Shown here piece by piece: positions 8,802 through 18,545 of a stretch of DNA of 64,000 bases. Position numbers and translations under genes: made by a program. Position 1 is the stretch's first letter. Every line of letters begins with the position of its first letter. This stretch comes from DASRIA01 sp963768885 (GTDB lineage: Bacteria > Actinomycetota > Thermoleophilia > Solirubrobacterales > JBBDJG01): assembly GCA_963768885.1 (NCBI GenBank), contig CAVYJN010000006.1, positions 806,001 through 870,000 of the forward strand. Reading direction: 5' to 3'. The notes beneath the pieces were generated by a model. It made no database searches and was not told where the DNA came from. It saw nothing but the letters and a program-made list of their open reading frames with translations.

Positions 8802-10361
8802 GTGAGCTGGGAGCAGGAGCTCGATGAGCTGAGGCGTCGCGAGGCGCTCGCCCGTCGCATGGGGGGCGAGGAGCGCGTCCAGCGCCAGCACGCCAGCGGG
8901 CGCCTGACGGTGCGCGAGCGGGTCGAGCGGCTGTTCGACGCCGGGACGTTCCACGAGACCGGCGCGCTCGCCGGGTGGGGCACCTACGAGGACGGGGAGC
9001 TGGCCGACTTCGTGCCCGCGAACGTGATCGTGGGGCAGGGCCGGATCGAGGGACGGCGCGCGATCGTCCAGGGCGACGACTTCACGGTCCGCGGCGGCGC
9101 CGCGGACGCGGCGATCTGGGAGAAGATGGTCTACGCCGAGCGGATGGCGAACGAGCTGCGCGTTCCGCTCGTACGGCTGGTCGACGGCACCGGGGGCGGC
9201 GGCAGCGTCAAGTCGCTCGAGACCATGGGGTTCACCTATGTGCCGTTCATCCCCGGCTGGGACGTCGCGACCGCGAACCTTTCGGAGGTGCCGGTCGTGG
9301 CTGCCGCGCTCGGGCCCGTCGCGGGCCTCGGCGCCGCGCGCGTCGTGGCCTCGCACTTCTCGGTGATCGTGCGCGGCACGGCCCAGCTGTTCGTGGCCGG
9401 GCCCCCCGTGGTGGCCGCGGCGATGGGGGAGTCCCCGGACAAGGAGGAGCTCGGAGGGTCTCGCGCGCAGACCCGCGCCGGCGCGGTCGACAACGAGGCC
9501 GTCGACGAGGACGACGCGCTCGCGCAGCTGCGGCGCTTCCTCTCCTATATGCCGCCCAACGTCTGGGAGGCGCCGCCGATCGCCGCGTGCTCGGACCCGC
9601 GCGACCGCCGCGAGCAGGACCTGCTGTCGATCGTCCCGCGCGAGCGCCGCCGTCCCTACAAGGCGCGGCGCATCCTCGCGGCCGTGCTGGACGAGGGCTC
9701 GCTGTTCGAGGTCGGTCGGCCGTTCGGGCGTTCGCTGATCACGGCCCTGGGACGACTCGACGGCCGGCCGGTCGGCGTGCTCGCCTCGGACCCGAACACC
9801 TACGGCGGCGGTCTGACCGCCGACGCGTCCGAGAAGCTCACCCGCTTCGCCGACGTCTGCGACCAGTTCCGGCTGCCCGTCGTGAACTTCGTCGACCAGC
9901 CGGGGTTCGTGATCGGCACCGAGGCCGAGCGGCGCGGGACGATCCGCCGCGGCACCCGTGCCCTCGTGGCGGTCTATCAGGGGACCGTGCCCTGGGTCTC
10001 GGTGCTCGTGCGCAAGGTCTTCGGCGTCGCGGGCGCGGCGCACGGCCAGGCCCACGGCTTGAACCTGCGCTACGCGTGGCCGTCGGGCGACTGGGGCTCG
10101 CTGCCGATCGAGGGCGGGATCGAGGCCGCCTACCGGCGCGAGCTCGAGGCGGCCGACGACCCGGCCGCGCTGCGCGACGAGATCGAGGCGCGCCTCAACG
10201 CGGTGCGCTCGCCCTTCCGCACCGCGGAGCGCTTCGGCGTAGAGGAGATCATCGACCCGCGCGACACGCGGCCGCTGCTGTGCGACTGGGCCGAGCGCGC
10301 GCATGAGCTGGTCCGCTACGACGTCCACGCCGGCCCGAAGCGCCGCGGCCTGCGACCGTGA
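8802..10361 (+). CDS. Acyl-CoA carboxylase carboxyltransferase (beta) subunit
   Basis: The 519-residue protein has the two crotonase-like halves of a biotin-dependent acyl-CoA carboxyltransferase. The N half contains ARRMGGEERVQRQHASGRLTVRERV, LFDAGTFHETGALAG and a GTGGGGSV oxyanion-type segment. The C half contains RPVGVLASDPNTYGGGLTADAS and FVDQPGFVIGTEAERRGTIRRG. It transfers CO2 from carboxybiotin to an acyl-CoA such as propionyl- or methylcrotonyl-CoA; the exact substrate cannot be told. No biotin carboxylase gene is adjacent, so the partner must be encoded elsewhere. The GTG start at 8802 follows the -10-like TATGCT. The stop overlaps the next start (GTGA), suggesting co-transcription with the channel gene. 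Confidence 0.88.
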   Translation: MSWEQELDELRRREALARRMGGEERVQRQHASGRLTVRERVERLFDAGTFHETGALAGWGTYEDGELADFVPANVIVGQGRIEGRRAIVQGDDFTVRGGAADAAIWEKMVYAERMANELRVPLVRLVDGTGGGGSVKSLETMGFTYVPFIPGWDVATANLSEVPVVAAALGPVAGLGAARVVASHFSVIVRGTAQLFVAGPPVVAAAMGESPDKEELGGSRAQTRAGAVDNEAVDEDDALAQLRRFLSYMPPNVWEAPPIAACSDPRDRREQDLLSIVPRERRRPYKARRILAAVLDEGSLFEVGRPFGRSLITALGRLDGRPVGVLASDPNTYGGGLTADASEKLTRFADVCDQFRLPVVNFVDQPGFVIGTEAERRGTIRRGTRALVAVYQGTVPWVSVLVRKVFGVAGAAHGQAHGLNLRYAWPSGDWGSLPIEGGIEAAYRRELEAADDPAALRDEIEARLNAVRSPFRTAERFGVEEIIDPRDTRPLLCDWAERAHELVRYDVHAGPKRRGLRP

Positions 10362-11038
10362 ACGGCGCCGAGCAGCGGCCGGACGCGCTCGAGCGGCGTC
10401 TCGGCGAGCACCGCTACGGCGTCACGCTGTTCCTCACGCTCGCGGTCGTGATGTTCGCGGTGTCGGCGCCCGATACGCGCTGGGCGCGGGCGGTGGGGAT
10501 CGCCCTGCAGGGCACGATGCTCGTGGTCGTGATCATCACCTCGGGGGTACGCCTGGACGAGCGCAGGCGGATGGCGGTGCTGGTGGCGGTCACGGTCACC
10601 GCGCTTGCGGCGGTGATCGCGTTTCGGGACGTGCGCCAGGCACTCGCGCTCGGTCTCGCGGGCGTGCTCGTGATCGCTGCCCTCCCGACGCTGACCCGGG
10701 GAGTCGTGCGGCTGCTGCGCACGCAGGGAGTCACGATCCAGGCGGTCTTCGGCGCGCTCACGATCTATCTGATGCTGGGCCTCGTGTTCGCCTTCGCGAT
10801 CGGGGTGACCGCCGACCTCTCGTCCGCGCCCTTCTTCGGGGTCGACGGCGACGGCGACGTCAGCGACCACGTCTACTTCAGCTTCACGTCGCTCACGACC
10901 ACGGGCTTCGGGGACCTCGCGGCCGCCACGCGCTTCGGCCGCGGCCTGACGGTGCTCGAGACCCTGCTCGGCACGATCTATCTCGTGACGGTGATCGCGC
11001 TGCTCGTCAGCAACCTGCGCCCCGGCCGCCGGGCCTGA
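10358..11038 (+). CDS. Two-helix potassium-channel-like membrane protein
   Basis: The 226-residue protein has about four N-terminal hydrophobic segments (residues 20-120). A channel module follows: a helix at 130-150, then a pore loop containing SLTTTGFGDLA and a final helix near 200-220. TTTGFGDL corresponds to the K+ selectivity filter TxGYGD with Tyr replaced by Phe, a substitution seen in ion_trans_2 channels. An acidic loop (DGDGDV) precedes the pore. No RCK/TrkA ligand domain is attached. The start overlaps the upstream carboxyltransferase stop by 4 bases. Ion specificity is inferred from the filter only. Confidence 0.8.
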   Translation: MNGAEQRPDALERRLGEHRYGVTLFLTLAVVMFAVSAPDTRWARAVGIALQGTMLVVVIITSGVRLDERRRMAVLVAVTVTALAAVIAFRDVRQALALGLAGVLVIAALPTLTRGVVRLLRTQGVTIQAVFGALTIYLMLGLVFAFAIGVTADLSSAPFFGVDGDGDVSDHVYFSFTSLTTTGFGDLAAATRFGRGLTVLETLLGTIYLVTVIALLVSNLRPGRRA

Positions 11039-11056
11039 GCCGCGCGGCCGCTCGGG

Positions 11057-11062
11057 TATCCT
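11057..11062 (+). promoter_or_regulatory. Probable -10 box of a leaderless promoter for the P450 gene
   Basis: TATCCT is followed by 7 bases and the ATG at 11070. This is the same spacing as at 8790, 26678, 27682 and 58247. Confidence 0.5.
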
Positions 11063-11069
11063 CGCGCGC

Positions 11070-12458
11070 ATGCCCGAGGCGCCGCAGCCGATGACGACCA
11101 ACCCGTTCGCGGTGCTCTGGAGCGACGTCCGCAGCGACCGCGCCGCGAAGGCGTGGCCGCCGGGCGAGACGGAGCTTCAGCCTCGCCCGCACGCGTCGCT
11201 TCGAGCGCGACCCGCTGGGCCTGCTGCTCGAGTCCTACGAGCGCTACGGCCCGGTGTTCACGCTCAAGGTCTTCCACCACAACGCGGTCTTCATGCTGGG
11301 CCCCGAGGCCAACCACTACATACTGGTGTCCCACGCCAAGAACTTCCTCTGGCGCACGGGCCACCTGCGCGACCTGATCCCGCTGCTGGGCGACGGGCTG
11401 CTGACGACCGACGGGGACTTCCACCGCACGCATCGCAAGCTGATGCTGCCGGCGTTCCACCGCGAGCACATCGCGGCGGCCACGACGGTGATGCGCGACG
11501 AGGTCGACCGGGCGCTTGCCGAGTTGCGGCCCGGCGCCGTGATCGACCTCTACGAATGGACCCGCCGCGTGGCGCTGCGCGTCGCGCTGCGTGCCCTGTT
11601 CGGCATCGACCCCGACACCGCGCGCGCCGGCGACCTGAACGCCGCGGCCGAGTTCGAGTCCGCCCTGTCCTTCTACGGGACCGACATCCTGCTGCAGATC
11701 CCGCGCGGGCCCGTTCACGCCGTTCAGGCGGCTGATGCGCTCCCGCGCGACGGCTCGACGCGCTGATCTACTCCGAGATCGACCGCCGCCGCGCGACGGG
11801 GGAGCGCGGGAGCGACATCCTCTCGCTGCTGCTCGACGCGAGCGACGAGGACGGCAACCGGCTCGAGCGCCGTCACGTGCGCGACGAGGTCATGACGCTG
11901 CTGTTCGCCGGCCACGACACGACGACCTCGACGGTCTCCTTCATGTTCTACGAGCTGGCGCGCAACCCGGAGGTCGTCGACGACCCGGGCACCACGGTCG
12001 AGATGATCCTCGACGAGACGCTGCGCAAGTACCCGCCGGCCTACATCGGGCCGCGGCGCGCGGTCGAGTCGTTCGAGTTCGCCGGCGCGACCGTGCCCGG
12101 CGGCGCGCACGTCGAGTACTGCTCGTGGGCCAGCCACCACCTGCCCGACGTGTGGCCCGCGCCCGAGCGCTTCGACCCCGGGCGCTTCAGCGAGGAGAAC
12201 AAGGCGAAGATCCCCCAGGGCGCCTACGTCCCGTTCGGCGGCGGGTCGCGCACGTGCATCGGCATGCGCTTCGGGCAGGCCGAGCTGGCGATCATCGCGC
12301 GCGCGATCCTCGAGCGCCACCGGCTCGAGCTGCTGCCCGGCTTCGAGCTCGACATCCGCCACGCCCCCACGATCTCCCCGCGCGCCGGGCTGCCCGTGCG
12401 CGTGCTCGCCGCGGACCCCGCGCCCGTGCTGTCGGCGGGCGTCCCCGTCCCCGCGTAG
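11070..12458 (+). CDS. Cytochrome P450, with about three frameshifts
   Basis: Joined across frames this is one P450 of about 460 residues. It starts MPEAPQPMTTNPF, shifts near 11175 (an extra base in GAGCTTCAGCC restores LSLARTRRFERDPLG) and runs through HRKLMLPAFHREH, the C-helix region. It shifts again near 11711 and 11750, then continues with RGSDILSLLLDASDEDG. The I-helix AGHDTT, the K-helix ETLRKYPP (ExxR) and the haem-binding FGGGSRTCIGMRFG are all present, with Cys as the thiolate ligand. Every catalytic motif is intact and codon use is normal throughout, so sequence errors are more likely than decay. No ferredoxin or reductase gene is adjacent; substrate unknown. Confidence 0.82.
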
Positions 12459-12528
12459 GGGCCGTCCCGATCCGAGCGGCTGCGATACTCAGGGCTGAGG
12501 TGCCGCTCCCCAGAGGACCCGAAGAACC

Positions 12529-14733
12529 GTGCTGACCGCGGGCCGCGCCCTGCTGATCCTGGCGTTGGCGATCGCCGCGTACGGCGTGCTGGCATCGCTC
12601 TACGGGGCGCGCATCTCGAACGCGATCGGCCTCGGGGGGCGCAGCGGCCGCGCCTGGATCGCCTCGGGCCGGCGCTCGGTCTACGCGCTGTTCGGGACGC
12701 TCGGAGTCTGCTTCGTCGTGCTCGAGGCCGCGTTCCTGCGCTCCGACTTCTCGTTCGAGCTGGTCGCCGCCCATTCCTCGACCACGACCTCGTCGTTCTA
12801 CCGCGCGACGTCGATCTGGTCGTCGCAGGAGGGCTCGCTGCTGCTGTGGGTGACGCTGCTGAGCGCGTGGTCGAGCGCGATCCTCTATCTGAGCCGCCAC
12901 CGCGCGCGCGAGGTCGCGCCCTACGCGACCGCGGTCCTGCTCGCGATCGCCGCCTTCTTCGTGGCCCTGCTCGTGTTCCTCGAGACGCCCTTCGGCCGGC
13001 TCGACCCGGCGCCGATCGAGGGCGCGGGCCTCAATCCGCTGCTGCGCCACCCGGCCATGATGTTCCACCCCCCGATGCTGTACTCGGGCTACACGCTGTT
13101 CACGATCCCGTTCGCGTTCGCGATCGGGGCGCTCGTGACGCGGCGGCTCGGCAGCGACTGGCTGCGCACCGTGCGGCCCTTCGCGCTGGCCGCGTGGCTG
13201 TGCCTCGGCGTCGGGATCGTGCTCGGCGCGCGCTGGTCGTACTCGGAGCTCGGATGGGGCGGGTACTGGGGATGGGACGCGGTCGAGAACGCGTCGCTGA
13301 TGCCGTGGCTGATCGGCACCGCGTTCCTGCACTCGATGATGGTGCAGGAGAAGCGCGGCATGCTGAAGGTCTGGAACGTCTCGCTGATCCTCGCCGCCGG
13401 GATCCTCGCGATCCTCGGCACGTTCCTGGTGCGCTCGGGCATCCTCAACTCGATCCACGCGTTCGGCGCGTCGACCCTCGGGCTCCCGTTCCTGATCCTG
13501 ATCGCGGTGATGGTGGTGGGATCGGCCGTGCTCGTGATCACGCGCGCGCCGCAGCTGGCCTCCGAGCACCGCCTCGACTCGCTGCTCTCGCGCGAGACGG
13601 TGTTCCTGCTCAACAACCTCGCGCTCGTGGGCCTGTGCTTCGTGATCCTGTGGGGGACGTTCTTCCCGCTGATCTCGGAGGCGTTCACCGGCAAGCAGTC
13701 GTCGGTCGGCCCGCCGTGGTTCGGGCGCTACACGGTCCCGCTCGCGCTGCTGCTCGTGCTGCTCTCCGGCCTCGGCCCCGCGATGGCGTGGCGGCGCACC
13801 ACCGCGGCGAGCCTGCGGCGGGAGCTGTTCGGGCCGGTCGCGATCGGAGCGGCGACGCTCGTCGTGCTGCTCGTCGCGGACGTGGAGCGGCGGCCCGCCG
13901 CGCTCGCGATGTTCGCGCTCGGCGCCTTCGTGATCGCGGTGGTCGCGCAGGAGTTCGCGCGCGGCGTGCGGGCCCGGCGCGCGATGACCAGCGAGGGGGT
14001 CTGGGTCGCGGCCGTGTCGCTCGTGCGCCGCAACCGGCGACGCTACGGCGGCTACCTCGTGCACGTGGGCGTGACGGTGCTGCTCGTCGGCGTGGCCGCG
14101 TCGTCGACCTTCCAGGACGCCCGCGACGTGAAGCTCAGCCCGGGCGAGCGGGCCCAGGTCGGCGGCTACGAGATCCAGTACACGCGCCCGACCGGCAGCA
14201 TCGACGTCGCCGACAACGGGTCGCTGGAGAAGATCAACCTCGGCGCGGACCTGCGCGTGCGCCGCGACGGGGAGGTCAGCACGCTGCACACCGAGCGCAG
14301 CTACTTCCCGTCCACCTCGGCCGGGCTCGGAGCGGTGTCGCGCTTCTTCGAGGGCGAGGCGACGAGCGAGGTCGGGCTGCAGTCCGGGCTGCGCAGGGAC
14401 CTGTGGACCGTCGTGGCGCCGGACACCTCGCTGCTCGACGACACGATCAAGCGCGGCGACCGCGTGTTCGAGCTGGCGGCCAAGCTGCCCGCGGCGGAGC
14501 GCTCGGCGGCGCTCGGCGAGACCCTGCGCCGGCTGGTCCAGCGCTACCCGGCCGACGCGCCGCCGGCGACCTTCCGCGTGCTGGTCTCGCCGCTGGTCAC
14601 CTGGATCTGGCTGGGCGCCCTGATCGTCTTCTTCGGCGGCGTGATCGCGATCTGGCCTCCGCCGGCGGGCGCCACGCGCACCGTCACCGCGACCCAGGCG
14701 GCGCGGCTCGCGCGCGATCTCGGCCGGGCTTGA
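12529..14733 (+). CDS. ccmF: Cytochrome c haem lyase subunit CcmF
   Basis: The 734-residue polytopic membrane protein of the CcmF/NrfE/CycK family carries the tryptophan-rich haem-handling loop WGGYWGWDAVENASLMPWL near residue 245. It also has the conserved HSSTTTSSFYRATSIWSSQEGS and HPAMMFHPPMLYSGY segments with the histidines expected to hold haem. It attaches haem to apocytochrome c at the outer face of the membrane. The C-terminal part (about 520-690) is an extracytoplasmic domain followed by a last helix. The start is GTG 12529. It is followed by a CcmI-like gene and then by a two-haem cytochrome, a sensible pairing, but CcmABCDEGH are not in the window. Confidence 0.9.
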   Translation: MLTAGRALLILALAIAAYGVLASLYGARISNAIGLGGRSGRAWIASGRRSVYALFGTLGVCFVVLEAAFLRSDFSFELVAAHSSTTTSSFYRATSIWSSQEGSLLLWVTLLSAWSSAILYLSRHRAREVAPYATAVLLAIAAFFVALLVFLETPFGRLDPAPIEGAGLNPLLRHPAMMFHPPMLYSGYTLFTIPFAFAIGALVTRRLGSDWLRTVRPFALAAWLCLGVGIVLGARWSYSELGWGGYWGWDAVENASLMPWLIGTAFLHSMMVQEKRGMLKVWNVSLILAAGILAILGTFLVRSGILNSIHAFGASTLGLPFLILIAVMVVGSAVLVITRAPQLASEHRLDSLLSRETVFLLNNLALVGLCFVILWGTFFPLISEAFTGKQSSVGPPWFGRYTVPLALLLVLLSGLGPAMAWRRTTAASLRRELFGPVAIGAATLVVLLVADVERRPAALAMFALGAFVIAVVAQEFARGVRARRAMTSEGVWVAAVSLVRRNRRRYGGYLVHVGVTVLLVGVAASSTFQDARDVKLSPGERAQVGGYEIQYTRPTGSIDVADNGSLEKINLGADLRVRRDGEVSTLHTERSYFPSTSAGLGAVSRFFEGEATSEVGLQSGLRRDLWTVVAPDTSLLDDTIKRGDRVFELAAKLPAAERSAALGETLRRLVQRYPADAPPATFRVLVSPLVTWIWLGALIVFFGGVIAIWPPPAGATRTVTATQAARLARDLGRA

Positions 14734-14767
14734 CGCGGGGCAGCCGGCCGCCCGCGCGACGAACCTG

Positions 14768-15067
14768 ATGGACGTGCTGCTCGTGCTCGCCGTGCTGGTC
14801 GTGGTGGTGCTGCTGATCGCGGCGCCCCTGCGCGCCGGTCGCGCGGCCGAGGAGGAGGCCGAGCCGGCCGCCCGGCGCGCCGACCTCGAGGCCGCGAAGG
14901 AGGCCAAGTACCGCGAGATCCGCGACGCCGAGCTCGACCATCGCACCGGCAAGCTGACCCGCGAGGACTGGGAGCGGCTCGACGCGTCGCTGCGCTCGGA
15001 GGCGCTCGACATCCTTCACCGGATCGACGCGCTCGATGCCGGCGCGCGTTCACCAAGTCGGGGTTGA
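14768..15067 (+). CDS. Small CcmI-like membrane protein
   Basis: The 99-residue protein has one N-terminal membrane helix (residues 3-21, LLVLAVLVVVVLLIAAPL). A charged helical stretch with EEAEPAARRADLEAAKEAKYREIRDAE follows, then DHRTGKLTREDW. That is the pattern of the N-terminal part of CcmI/CycH-type proteins (LEAAREAKLREIRDLEFDYRTGKLSxEDY). It lies 34 bases after ccmF, so a role in presenting apocytochrome to the haem lyase is likely. The TPR part of CcmI is absent. Assignment is by pattern and neighbourhood. Confidence 0.65.
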   Translation: MDVLLVLAVLVVVVLLIAAPLRAGRAAEEEAEPAARRADLEAAKEAKYREIRDAELDHRTGKLTREDWERLDASLRSEALDILHRIDALDAGARSPSRG

Positions 15068-15106
15068 CACGGCACCCGGGCCGGTGAGAGGGTCGCGCTG
15101 CTCCTC

Positions 15107-17678
15107 ATGCTGTCGCGCGAGACTCCCCGGAGAGGGACGGGCCGCCGCGTCGCCGTCGGCCTCTTCGCGCTGCTCGCCCTGATCCTCGCGCTCGCCGGTC
15201 CGGCGGAGGCGCGGAAGTACTCGTCGGCGACCTACTCGAGCCCGATCGCGCTGTCCGCGGACGGGAAGTACGTGTGGAGCGTGAACCCGGGCGCCGACAA
15301 CGTGTCCGTGATCTACGCCAGGACGAACAAGGTCGTCGCCAAGGTCAAGGTCGGCGACGAGCCGCAGAGCGTCGCGCTCGACCCGAACAACCGCTACGCG
15401 TACGTCGCCAACGCGGCGTCCGGGACGGTCACGGTGATCCGCATCACGAGGGCGAGAGGGAGCCGCGTGAAGGCGAAGGCCGACCGGCGCGCGGGCAAGA
15501 AGGGGCAGATCGTCACCGGGTCCGAGCCCTGGAACGTCGTGGTGTCGCCCAACGGACGGCGCGTGTACGTCGCGAACTCCGGCCAGGACACGATCACGGT
15601 GATCGACGGGACGAAGCCCCGGCGCAAGCGCGGGGTGATCGGCCACGTGAACCTGCGGAGCAGCGTCTGCAACGACCCCGATCGCACGCGGCACTTCCAG
15701 CCCCGCGGCCTCGCGGTCACCAAGAACAACAAGCGGCTGCTCGTGACCAGCTTCTTCTCGTGGACCCTGCCCGGCGGCGCGCAGGCCAGCGACGTCGGCC
15801 GGGCGGGCGTGGTCTGCCGGCTCGGCGTGAGCAGCAGCTCGAAGAAGATCCGCAAGTACCGCGCCAAGTCGAAGGTCTCGATCGGGCCGCAGGTCACCGG
15901 CTTCACGGTCGACTCGACGGGCGACGGCGTGCCGGACCCGACCTCGGCGTTCCCGAACCAGATGCAGAGCATCGTCGTGCGCGGCAACCAGGCCTTCCTG
16001 CCGAACATCGCCGCCTCGCCGACCGGGCCGCTGCGGTTCAACGTGGACACGCAGGCGTTCGTGAACGTGCTCAACGGCGCGAGCAGCGGCTCCACCACCG
16101 ACGCGGGCTCGGCGAAGTTCATCAATCTGCACCTCGGCGCGCGCCAGCCCGAGCCCAACAAGAAGAAGCTCTTCTTCGCGAACGTCTGGGCGATCGCGTT
16201 CACCAAGCAGAGCGGCGCGGGCGCGGCGTACGTCGTGTCGTCCGGGCAGCGACCTGCTCGTGAAGGTCAACGTCGACGCGAGCGGGAAGCTCACCAACAC
16301 GGTCGACGCCGACACGACCCGCTACATCGACCTGAACGATCCCGCCAATCCCGCGACCGCCGGCGACAACGCGGGCAAGAACCCGCAGGGCATCGTGATC
16401 AACAAGCAGGGGACGCGCGCCTACGTCCAGAACTTCGTGTCGCGCAACGTGTCGGTGGTCGACCTCACGACCGACAGCGTGATCAAGGCGATCCGCACGG
16501 CGCCGCTGCCGGCGCCGGGGTCGCCGGAGGAGGTCGTCGCCGTGGGCGGCGAGCTGTTCTTCTCCTCGCGCGGCCTGTTCAACAAGCCGGCGGGATCGAC
16601 GGTCTCCAACCAGGAGCGGCTGTCGAGCGAAGGCTGGCAGAGCTGCGCGAGCTGTCACTTCAAGGGCCTCACCGACAGCGTCGTCTGGCAGTTCGGCGTC
16701 GGCCCGCGCAAGTCGGTGCCGCTGAACGCGACCTTCAACCCGCGGAACCGCAACGAGCAGCGCGTGCTCAACTACTCGGCGATCTTCGACGAGATCGAGG
16801 ACTTCGAGGCGAACATCCGCAACGTCTCCGGGCCGGGGGCGCTGGCGGCGCCGCTGCCGTGCAGCGCACCGCCTCCGGCGACCAGCACGCTCGATCCCAA
16901 CCACGGCATCCTGGTCGGTGACAACGGGAACCTCAACCAGGCGCCGTGCGTGCTCAACGCGTTCGCGAAGGCGAACGCCGGCCGGCCGGGTCACACGGTC
17001 ACGCTGCCGGGCAGCACCACGCAGATCCAGGGGCTCACGGCGCTGCGCGAGTGGGTCAAGTTCGCGGTCCGCACGCCGCGCGGCGTGTCCACGAGCAAGG
17101 GCGTCGGCAACCGGCTCACGAAGAAGCAGATCAGCCAGGGCCGCACGCTCTTCACGCAGGCGGGCTGCGCGGCCTGCCACGTCGGCGGCAAGTGGACGAT
17201 CAGCACGAAGGACTTCACCTCGCCGCCGGCCGGCACCGAGATCTTCACCGAGACGGTGCCCCCGGCCACGTTCGGCGCGCCGATCGGAGCGCAGTACCTG
17301 AACCGGTTCCTGCGCGACATCGGGTCGTTCAACCTCGGCGTGAAGGGCGGGCCGAACCCGCTCGGCGCCAACGTCGGCGGAGTGGAGAAGGCATCGGCGG
17401 CGCTCACGGCCGGTGTCGCGGGCCCGGCGCCGGACGCGCTCGGCATCGACTACAACGGCGACGGGCGGGGCATCGGCTTCAACGTGCCGTCGCTGCTCGG
17501 CATCGAGGCCTCGCCGCCCTTCTACCACAACGGCGCGTGCGAGAGCCTCGCCTGCGTGGTCGGGAACGTGAAGCACCGCACGGCGAACGGCAAGCAGCCC
17601 GACAAGCTGCCGAACGCGAAGGACCGCGCGCGCGTCGTGAAGTTCCTCCAGTCGATCGACTCGCGCACCAAGCCCTAG
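15107..17678 (+). CDS. Secreted YVTN-propeller protein fused to a di-haem cytochrome c, one frameshift
   Basis: Joined, this is about 856 residues. A signal peptide ends near residue 33 (LAGPAEARK). Residues 40-480 are YVTN-type beta-propeller repeats (GDEPQSVALDPNNRYAYVANAAS, GSEPWNVVVSPNGRRVYVANS). The C-terminal third holds two CxxCH haem c sites, CASCH near 16650 and CAACH near 17175, and ends in a MauG-like SPPFYHNGACESL segment. The frame changes near 16245; dropping one G from the GGG run gives VSSGSDLLVKV and rejoins the repeats. It sits directly after ccmF and the CcmI-like gene, whose products would attach its haems. It probably works as an exported electron-transfer or peroxidase-like protein; no substrate can be inferred. 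Confidence 0.82.
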
Positions 17679-18011
17679 GCGCCGCCGAAGAAGTGGCCGG
17701 GCGCGGCGCGCGCGGCTACGATCGTCCTGTTCCGCATGACGCGGGACAGGGAGGGTTCGTAATGGGATTTCGCATCGCCAGGCGCGGCTGCGAACGTCGC
17801 CATCGGCGTACGCGGTGGGCCACAGTGCTGGGCGGCAGGCCGATGGCTCGCGGCGGCGTTGGCGTCGGCGCGGTGCTCGCCACCGCAGCGCCGCGGGCAT
17901 GTGTGAGAGCCTCGAGCGCCTCGCCGCGGACCACGTGACGGCGCCGGGATCCGCGGCGGTCCGGCCGGCTTCGTCCTGATCACCGCTGCTCCCGCCTCGA
18001 GGCACGAGGTC
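17679..18011 (+). other. Gap with a degenerate N-terminal half of the following DUF559 gene
   Basis: No clean reading frame crosses this 333-base stretch. Short in-phase scraps resemble the N-terminal domain of AbiEi/DUF559 proteins in shifting frames: GAVLA..RSAAG around 17870 and HEVVEGIPVTSVARTL from 18006. The 5' half of the downstream gene therefore appears to lie here in broken form, starting perhaps at the ATG at 17762. Confidence 0.45.
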
Positions 18012-18545
18012 GTGGAGGGCATACCGGTCACCTCGGTGGCACGCACGCTGGCCGACGTAGCCGCGCTCGGCAACCGGCGCCACCTCGAACGTGCCGTCGA
18101 GGCAGCGGAGGCGAGAGGCGTTCTCGATGTGCGTGACGTCGACCGGCTGCTGATCCCGGGGCGACGTGGGGTGCGGGCGCTGCGGGAGGCGGTGCACGAA
18201 CACCGGCGGCCGCTCGTGACCAACTCGGAGCTCGAGCGCCTGTTCCTGTTGGACTGCTGCCGCGCGGCCGGCCTGCCGATGCCGGCGACCAACGTGTTCG
18301 TGGCCGGCCATGTCGTCGACGCGGTCTGGCACGACCACAGGCTGGTCGTCGAGCTCGACGGTCACGCCTTTCACGGCACGCGCGCTGCCTTCGAGCGCGA
18401 CCGCAAGCGCGACGCAGACCTGCAGCTCGCGGGCGACCGCGTGCTGCGCCTCACGCACCGGCGCCTGACACGGGAGCGGGCCGCGGTGATCGAGACGTTG
18501 CGGTCGCTCCTGGCGGTCAGCGCACGCCGACCGGCTCCGGCTTGA
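18012..18545 (+). CDS. DUF559 endonuclease-like protein, N-terminus broken
   Basis: The readable part is 177 residues from GTG 18012. It starts in the linker typical of AbiEi-type proteins (GIPVTSVARTLADVAA). It continues into a DUF559 domain with NSELERLFL, a central Asp (DAVWHDHRLVVELDGHAFH) and ERDRKRDADLQLAGDRVLRLT, the restriction-endonuclease-like core. Such proteins are common single genes in Thermoleophilia. The AbiEi-like N-terminal winged-helix half is present only as frame-shifted scraps upstream. It overlaps the end of the convergent membrane protein by 29 bases. Function is unknown; a toxin or DNA repair role is only a guess from the fold. Confidence 0.65.
   Translation: MEGIPVTSVARTLADVAALGNRRHLERAVEAAEARGVLDVRDVDRLLIPGRRGVRALREAVHEHRRPLVTNSELERLFLLDCCRAAGLPMPATNVFVAGHVVDAVWHDHRLVVELDGHAFHGTRAAFERDRKRDADLQLAGDRVLRLTHRRLTRERAAVIETLRSLLAVSARRPAPA

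Noticed and set aside
11070..12458. P450 as a decayed pseudogene
   Set aside because: All catalytic motifs, the haem cysteine and the codon bias are intact; similar isolated shifts occur in many unrelated genes of the window, which points to sequence error.
12292..15012. An open frame of 906 residues on the minus strand
   Set aside because: Antisense of ccmF and its neighbour; its composition is dominated by Arg, Glu and Gln from reversed GC-rich codons, with no domain.
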